Shown in pieces: positions 1-4,939 of a DNA stretch of 7,859 bases. The notes below the pieces were generated by a model. The model worked only from the letters and a program-made list of their open reading frames with translations. It had not been told where the DNA came from and searched no databases. Made by a program: the position numbers and the translations under genes. Every line of letters begins with the position of its first letter. Positions within the stretch are counted from its first letter, which is position 1. Source of the stretch: an uncultured Collinsella sp. (GTDB taxonomy: Bacteria; Actinomycetota; Coriobacteriia; Coriobacteriales; Coriobacteriaceae); the NCBI GenBank assembly GCA_947003675.1, contig CAMQPJ010000050.1, positions 1 through 7,859 of the forward strand, given 5' to 3'.

Positions 1-1
1 C

Positions 2-814
2 TTCCTCACCATCAACGCTCGGCTGCTTGCCGCGCAATCAATCGCGACGGGAGTGGCAATCGTACTTGGATCATTCATTGCCCAAGTATCTTGGAGCGCC
101 CTCTACGTATGTGTCTCCGTTTTCTATCTCCTGCAGCTTTTCCTTCTGTATCCCATTGAGAGGACGGAAGCGACCCGTTCTGAAAGCTCTGAGATGAGAA
201 GGTTTGACGTAGCTAAGGTCTTCAGACGCGAAACCTGGCGTGTTGGAGAATCCGCTTTTGCGGTGTTGCTTCTTCTAATCGGCACAAGCATGCTCGATGG
301 ATTCTATGGGAGTTATTACAACTTGAATCAGTTGGTATTCGACGCATTTGATGCTCCCGTCTCCATAATAGGAATCTTTTTCGGTGCATCCTATGCAGTA
401 AATGCGACGGCCTACATTGCAGCAGATTTCTTCTCATCGCGTTTCGGGAAAAGAAATACCATGCTCGGCTCGATGCTAATCGAGGCCGGTCTTTTCATGA
501 TTCTTCCGTGGTTCGCTTCAAATCCGCTGTGTTTGTTTGGCCTTAGCATGGTGCTTTGTTTTCTCCCAGAAGTGGTGTACATCACTTCGGAAAACTTAAT
601 CCAAGACGCGATAGCGGACGATCTCCGCGCGACGATCCTTTCCGTCGCGTCTCTGGTAAGGGCTCTCTTTTCTGCAATGTTTTTCTCCATATTTGGATAT
701 GTGTTGGGGTTATATCCCATTCAGATAGCGCTCGGTGTTATTGGCGCAATCGCGATAGCAATTACCGCCGTTGTTTCATTAAAAATGGTAGGAATACAGA
801 TCTCCAAGAATTGA
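2..814 (+). CDS. MFS family permease, C-terminal part (5' end outside window)
   Basis: This is the C-terminal portion (270 visible residues) of a multi-pass inner-membrane transporter. The frame is open from base 2. A GTG at 53 lies in this frame, but it falls inside a hydrophobic segment with membrane-like sequence upstream, so it is probably not the true start. About eight hydrophobic segments can be seen, in visible numbering near 10-29, 30-52, 84-100, 119-141, 153-170, 174-193, 212-237 and 241-263. A charged loop (about 53-83) separates the first two from the rest, like the central cytoplasmic loop between the two six-helix halves of an MFS protein. The motif SSRFGKRN (145-152) resembles the conserved basic motif of the loop between helices 8 and 9, and RATILSVASLVR (209-220) is an MFS-like helix start. 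The substrate cannot be told; an efflux or uptake permease is equally possible. The gene is clearly less GC-rich than dnaE and uses ATA, TTA, AGG and AGA codons. It ends at TGA 812-814. Confidence 0.82.
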   Translation, partial: FLTINARLLAAQSIATGVAIVLGSFIAQVSWSALYVCVSVFYLLQLFLLYPIERTEATRSESSEMRRFDVAKVFRRETWRVGESAFAVLLLLIGTSMLDGFYGSYYNLNQLVFDAFDAPVSIIGIFFGASYAVNATAYIAADFFSSRFGKRNTMLGSMLIEAGLFMILPWFASNPLCLFGLSMVLCFLPEVVYITSENLIQDAIADDLRATILSVASLVRALFSAMFFSIFGYVLGLYPIQIALGVIGAIAIAITAVVSLKMVGIQISKN

Positions 815-922
815 TATATCGATTGACGAGCTATCCGAAGCGTCGAGCCTTCTTGATGGACATGACTATTCGTCACAAATCGTTCCGCGCATCGCCGGGG
901 TTCCAGCAATACTCGATATATC

Positions 923-945
923 GGGATGCCCTCATTCCCCTTTTT
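923..945 (+). terminator. Possible Rho-independent terminator after the permease gene
   Basis: GGGATG (923-928) and CATTCCC (933-939) can pair across the loop CCCT, leaving one bulged T. The stem is followed by C and five T residues (941-945). It lies about 110 bp after the permease stop codon and ahead of the dnaE promoter region, which suits termination of upstream transcription. The stem is short and the T tract modest, so this is a moderate call made by eye without an energy calculation. Confidence 0.4.
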
Positions 946-956
946 GAAGGTCCCAA

Positions 957-1028
957 ATTAGCTACCCGTGTGGGTTTGGCTAGGTTCGGGTGATTAGCTA
1001 CCCGTGTGGGTTTGGCTAGGTTCGGGTG
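957..1028. repeat. Perfect 36-bp tandem duplication with hairpin in each unit
   Basis: Two identical 36-bp units lie head to tail at 957-992 and 993-1028 with no spacer. Each unit begins ATTAGCTACCCG and ends TAGGTTCGGGTG. Within each unit, TAGC pairs with GCTA and ACCC pairs with GGGT around a GTGT loop, giving an imperfect hairpin at 959-982 and again at 995-1018. The CGGGT that ends unit one (987-991) can also pair with the ACCCG of unit two (1000-1004), so alternative structures are possible. The array ends about 17 bp before the candidate dnaE -10 box. No long T tract follows, so it is not a classic terminator. It could be an operator pair, a REP-like palindromic element or a recent replication-slippage duplication; the sequence alone does not decide. 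Confidence 0.95.
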
Positions 1029-1051
1029 CTGTCCGTGCCGTGGGGTAAAAT
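1021..1051 (+). promoter_or_regulatory. Candidate dnaE promoter (-10 TAAAAT)
   Basis: TAAAAT at 1046-1051 is one mismatch from the sigma-70-type -10 consensus and is an AT-rich island in a GC-rich stretch. No good -35 hexamer is present; the best nearby is TTCGGG at 1021-1026 with a long 19-bp spacer, and it lies at the end of the second 36-bp repeat. Transcription would begin near 1057-1059, giving a leader of about 30 nt to the dnaE start codon. The placement is reasonable, but the weak -35 makes this tentative. Confidence 0.4.
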
Positions 1052-1078
1052 CGTTCAGTCAGAACACGAACCCGCATC

Positions 1079-1082
1079 GGAG
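1079..1082 (+). promoter_or_regulatory. dnaE ribosome binding site
   Basis: GGAG at 1079-1082 lies 8 nt before the ATG at 1091, a normal Shine-Dalgarno spacing. It supports this ATG, whose reading MAFVHLHNHT places the first PHP histidines at the usual distance from the N-terminus of DnaE. Confidence 0.75.
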
Positions 1083-1090
1083 CTCATCAC

Positions 1091-4000
1091 ATGGCATTCG
1101 TCCATCTGCACAATCACACTGTTTTCTCCATGCTCGACGGCGCAACCCGTATCCAGGATATGGTCAACCGTGCCGTTGAGCTGGGCATGCCCGCCGTGGC
1201 CATCACCGACCACGGCTACATGTACGGCGTGCCCGACCTGGCGCTGGCCTGCGACGCCGTCAACCACAACACGCCCGAGTACAAAACCTGGAGCCACGAC
1301 AAGGCCTTCTTGGAAAAGGACCGCCGCGACGAGCTGGTGGAGCCCGATCCCGAGGAAAACCCGCGCGAGCATGCCCAGTATGTGAAGGACATGGCCATGT
1401 GGGACGAGAAGGGCAACATCGACGAGCTCAAGCCGCCCCTGGTCATCAAACCCATCTTTGGCTGCGAGGTCTACTTTACGCCGGACGAGACGCTCGCCCG
1501 CGACCACAAGCCCGAGCTCTACCACATGATCCTTCTGGCCAAGGACCAGGAGGGCTACGTCAACCTGATGCAGACGGTCTCTGAGGCCGCCGTGCAGGGC
1601 TTTTACTATAAGCCCCGCGTGACGCTCGACAACCTGCGCCGCCACGCCAAGGGCATGATCTGCACCAGTGCCTGTATCGCGGGCATCATTCCCAAGTACA
1701 TCGACCGCGGTGACATGGAGGGTGCCATCAAATGGGCCGAGACCTTCCGCGACACCTTCGACCCCGGCGACTTTTATATCGAGATCCAGGAACACGGCAT
1801 CACCACCGACAACGGTCTGACCGACGAGCAGATGGACCGCACGCTCATCGACATCGCCAAACAGGTGGGCGTCAAGGTCATCGCGACCAACGACTTCCAC
1901 TACCTGCGCCGCGAGGACGCGCCCGTGCAGGACGTCATCATGTGCATCGGCATGAACGCCAAAGTCGACGACCCCAACCGCATGCGCATGACCGGCTCGG
2001 AGTTTTACATGAAGACCGAGGAGGAGATGCGGGCGATGTTCCCGTATTGCCCCGAGGCCTGCGACAACACGCTCGAGATTGCCGACAAGTGCTACGTGGA
2101 GCTCGACTGGGACTCCATCATCCTGCCGCGCTTTCCGCTGCTCGATCCCGGCGAGACGCACGAGAGCCAGTTCCGCCGCGAGTGCGAGAAGGGCCTGCGC
2201 CAGCACTACGGCGACGACTGGGCCACGCGCGAGATCGGCGGCGTCAACATCAAAGAGCGCTTTGAGTACGAATACAAGGTCATCTGCGACAAGGGCTTTG
2301 CCGCCTACTTCCTCATCGTTGCCGAGTACGTGCAATGGGCCAAGGACAACGGCATCGGCGTCGGCCCCGGCCGTGGCTCGGCCGCCGGCGCTATCGTCGC
2401 CTACGCCATGAACATCACCGCGTTCGACCCGCTCGAGAACGGCCTGATGTTCGAGAGGTTCCTGTCCCCGCAGCGTACCGAGATGCCCGATATCGATATG
2501 GACTTCGACGATGAGCGGCGCCTCGAGGTCGTGGAGCACGTTCGCCAGCTCTACGGCCCCGAGAAGGTCACCCACGTCATCACCTACTCGACCATCAAGG
2601 CCAAGCAGGCCATCAATGATGCCGCGCGCGTCCTGGACTACCCGGTCTACATGGGCCAGCGCCTGTCCAAGATGGTCTCGAGCGACCCCAAGGTCAAGCT
2701 CAAGCAGGTGCTCGACAAACAACCCGGCAAAGAGGATCTGTTTAACCCCGATTTTGCCGAGGCCTATAAAAAGGACGACGACGCCCGCCGCATCATCGAC
2801 ACGGCGCTCTCGATCGAGGGCCTCACCCGTGGCGAGGGCGTGCACGCGTGCGCCGTTCTGATCTGCCGTGACCCCGTCAACGAGCACGTGCCCACCAAGC
2901 TCGACACCAAGGGCGGCGTCGAGATTACCCAGTACGAGGGCCATACCGTTGCCGACATGGGCCTGCTCAAGATGGACTTCCTGGGCCTGCGCACGCTGAC
3001 GGTTATCTCCAAGGCCAAGGCAAACATCAAAAAGAACTTTGGCATCGACATCAAAGAGGAAGAGATTCCCTTTGACGACCCCGAGATCTTTAAGCTCATG
3101 GGCTCCGGTCACACCGCCGGCGTCTTCCAGGTCGAGTCCGCCGGCATGACGGCCACGATCAAGAACATGAAGCCCACAGAGTACAAGCACGTCGTGGCAT
3201 TGATCGCCCTGTACCGTCCGGGCCCGCTAGGCGCCGGCATGGTCTCGTCCTACATCAACCGTATGAACGGCAAGGAGCCGGCCGTCTCCTACGACGACCG
3301 TCTGGACGACATCCTGGGCGAAACCTACGGCACCATGGTCTACCAGGAGCAGGTTATGCTCATCTCCGTCGAGATGTGCGGCTTCTCCAAGGGCGAATCG
3401 GACTCGCGTATCCGTAAGCCCGTGGCTAAGAAAAAGATCAAGCTGCTCACGTCGACGGTGCTCCACTGGGAGGATGGCTCGGACGAGACCACCTACGACC
3501 ACTGGATGAACGGCGCTATCAAGAACAACTACACGCGCGAGGTCGCCCAGAAGATTTGGGACGATGTTCTCGAGTTCGCGTCCTACGCCTTCAACAAGTC
3601 GCACTCCGCCGGCTACGCCATCCTGGTTATGCAGACGGCATGGCTCAAGGCGCACTATCCGCACGAGTACATGGCGGCCGTCCTGACGTCCTACACGGGC
3701 AAGACCGACAAGATCGTGCACTACGTCTCGGCATGCCGTCACGACGGCATCCCCGTGCTGTCGCCAGATGTCAACGAGTCCGGTACCGAGTTCACGGCTA
3801 CCAAGGAGGGCGTGCGCTTTGGTCTGGCCGGCATCCGCGGCGTGGGCACCGGCGTGGCGCAGGCGATTATCGCCGAGCGCGAGGCGGGCGGTCCGTTTAA
3901 GACGCTGCACGACTTTGTCGAGCGCGTGGACTCGAGCCAGGCCAACCGTCGCGTGATCGAATCGCTGATCAAGGCAGGCGCCTTCGACTCCACGGGGTAT

Positions 4001-4894
4001 CCGCGTCGCCAGATGATGCACTTTGTGGACAAGAACAACCCCGAGAACATCATCGATGCCGCCGTAAAGCGCCAGAAGGACCGCGCGAGCGGCCAGACCT
4101 CGTTCTTCGATATGTTTGGTGACGTTGAGGGCTCGGGCTTTGAGGTGAGCGTGCCCGATCCGGACGGCCAGGAATGGGACCGCCACCTTAAGCTGAGCCA
4201 GGAGAAGGAGGTTCTGGGCATCTATGTCTCGGACCACCCGCTGCGCCCGTTTGAGTATGCGCTCAGTAAGGCGCGCGACTTCTCGTTCTCGCAGATCGAT
4301 ACCGGCTACGAGGTGCAAAACCCCACGGGCGGCACCATCAACCAGGAGATTCCCGAGGGCAAGGCGCTGTGGTGGGCCGGCATGGTCTCGAGCGTGTCCA
4401 AGCGCGTGACCAAAAACGGCGACCCCATGGGCATCGTGCAGCTCGAGGACATGGAAGGCGAGGCCACCGTCGTGGTGTTCCCCAAGACCTACAAGGAGGC
4501 CGAGGGGTATCTGTACGGCGAGGTCGATCCCGAGACCGGTGTGCAGCTGTCCGACGCGTTTGTGCGCATTAAGGGCAAACTCGAGCGCTCGGACCGCGGT
4601 GACCAGATCATCGCGCAGGAGATCGTGCCGCTCGAGCTCAACGAGGAGAACAACAAGCCCAAGGTGTTTGAGGTCATGGTGCCCAACAGCCGCTTTAGCC
4701 AGGGCAATATGGCGCGCCTGGCCACGGTGCTCACCGCTAACCCGGGCGGCGACCGCGTGGAGATCTTTATCGAGCAGGTGGACGGGCGCGTGCTGCGCGC
4801 CGAGGTGCCTGCCAAGGTCAACGCGCGCTCGATTCCGCTGCTGGCCGAGGCCAAGGCCATTGTGGGTAACCAAGGCCGCGTGACGGTTATCTAG
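1091..4894 (+). CDS. dnaE: DNA polymerase III subunit alpha
   Basis: This is the replicative DNA polymerase, which extends primers as the catalytic subunit of the cytoplasmic pol III holoenzyme. The 1267-aa product is complete. Domains in order: an N-terminal PHP domain (about 1-290) with metal-site residues H5-x-H7, D40-H41, E126, H145, H235 and the NDFHY motif (H270); a C-family polymerase core with GPGRGS (425-430), the PDIDMDF aspartates D467/D469/D471 and a third aspartate D629 in KMDFLGLRTLTVI; the RPGPL and YQEQVM motifs; a helix-hairpin-helix region (about 908-966); a candidate beta-clamp peptide QTSFF (1002-1006); an OB fold (about 1091-1183); and a C-terminal domain. The protein is longer than the roughly 1160-1180 aa common for DnaE, mostly because of an acidic, charged insertion at about residues 59-117 between the DHG and GCEVY motifs. 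The usual RRAMGKKK stretch reads RKPVAKKK (775-782). There is no epsilon-type exonuclease domain, so this is DnaE rather than PolC. The intact PHP residues leave metal-dependent proofreading possible; that is inference. Confidence 0.98.
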   Translation: MAFVHLHNHTVFSMLDGATRIQDMVNRAVELGMPAVAITDHGYMYGVPDLALACDAVNHNTPEYKTWSHDKAFLEKDRRDELVEPDPEENPREHAQYVKDMAMWDEKGNIDELKPPLVIKPIFGCEVYFTPDETLARDHKPELYHMILLAKDQEGYVNLMQTVSEAAVQGFYYKPRVTLDNLRRHAKGMICTSACIAGIIPKYIDRGDMEGAIKWAETFRDTFDPGDFYIEIQEHGITTDNGLTDEQMDRTLIDIAKQVGVKVIATNDFHYLRREDAPVQDVIMCIGMNAKVDDPNRMRMTGSEFYMKTEEEMRAMFPYCPEACDNTLEIADKCYVELDWDSIILPRFPLLDPGETHESQFRRECEKGLRQHYGDDWATREIGGVNIKERFEYEYKVICDKGFAAYFLIVAEYVQWAKDNGIGVGPGRGSAAGAIVAYAMNITAFDPLENGLMFERFLSPQRTEMPDIDMDFDDERRLEVVEHVRQLYGPEKVTHVITYSTIKAKQAINDAARVLDYPVYMGQRLSKMVSSDPKVKLKQVLDKQPGKEDLFNPDFAEAYKKDDDARRIIDTALSIEGLTRGEGVHACAVLICRDPVNEHVPTKLDTKGGVEITQYEGHTVADMGLLKMDFLGLRTLTVISKAKANIKKNFGIDIKEEEIPFDDPEIFKLMGSGHTAGVFQVESAGMTATIKNMKPTEYKHVVALIALYRPGPLGAGMVSSYINRMNGKEPAVSYDDRLDDILGETYGTMVYQEQVMLISVEMCGFSKGESDSRIRKPVAKKKIKLLTSTVLHWEDGSDETTYDHWMNGAIKNNYTREVAQKIWDDVLEFASYAFNKSHSAGYAILVMQTAWLKAHYPHEYMAAVLTSYTGKTDKIVHYVSACRHDGIPVLSPDVNESGTEFTATKEGVRFGLAGIRGVGTGVAQAIIAEREAGGPFKTLHDFVERVDSSQANRRVIESLIKAGAFDSTGYPRRQMMHFVDKNNPENIIDAAVKRQKDRASGQTSFFDMFGDVEGSGFEVSVPDPDGQEWDRHLKLSQEKEVLGIYVSDHPLRPFEYALSKARDFSFSQIDTGYEVQNPTGGTINQEIPEGKALWWAGMVSSVSKRVTKNGDPMGIVQLEDMEGEATVVVFPKTYKEAEGYLYGEVDPETGVQLSDAFVRIKGKLERSDRGDQIIAQEIVPLELNEENNKPKVFEVMVPNSRFSQGNMARLATVLTANPGGDRVEIFIEQVDGRVLRAEVPAKVNARSIPLLAEAKAIVGNQGRVTVI

Positions 4895-4929
4895 GGACGG
4901 CGTTGCTGAGAGGTACTCGGTGCGAGATT

Positions 4930-4934
4930 GGAGG
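4930..4934 (+). promoter_or_regulatory. Ribosome binding site of the SNF2-family gene
   Basis: GGAGG at 4930-4934 lies 5 nt before ATG 4940. This favours the ATG over the in-frame GTG at 4937, which is too close, and over TTG at 4928, which precedes the site. The preceding in-frame stop is TGA at 4907. The 45-bp gap after the dnaE stop holds no convincing promoter and no hairpin with a T tract, so translation probably proceeds from a shared dnaE transcript. Confidence 0.8.
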
Positions 4935-4939
4935 AAGTG

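Noticed and set aside
53..814. Complete 253-aa permease starting at GTG 53
   Set aside because: The frame stays open to the window edge with membrane-like sequence before the GTG, and the remaining helices are too few for a full MFS protein. A 5'-truncated gene is the better reading.
813..923. Nine-base direct repeat GATATATCG at 813-821 and 915-923, the second inside the palindrome CGATATATCG
   Set aside because: It is short and AT-rich, could arise by chance in this length, and the flanks do not match, so an attachment site or target duplication is not supported.
957..1028. CRISPR array, suggested by the 36-bp unit length
   Set aside because: The two copies are directly adjacent with no spacer, there are only two, and no cas gene is present.
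1055..3190. Long antisense open frame (711 codons) opposite dnaE
   Set aside because: It is a mirror of the strong G/C third-position bias of dnaE. It lacks recognisable domains, and the sense strand encodes an unambiguous polymerase.
3227..4873. Long antisense open frame (548 codons) opposite the 3' part of dnaE
   Set aside because: Same cause: high-GC codon bias removes stops on the complement. The translation is low-complexity and rich in Leu, Val, His and Arg.
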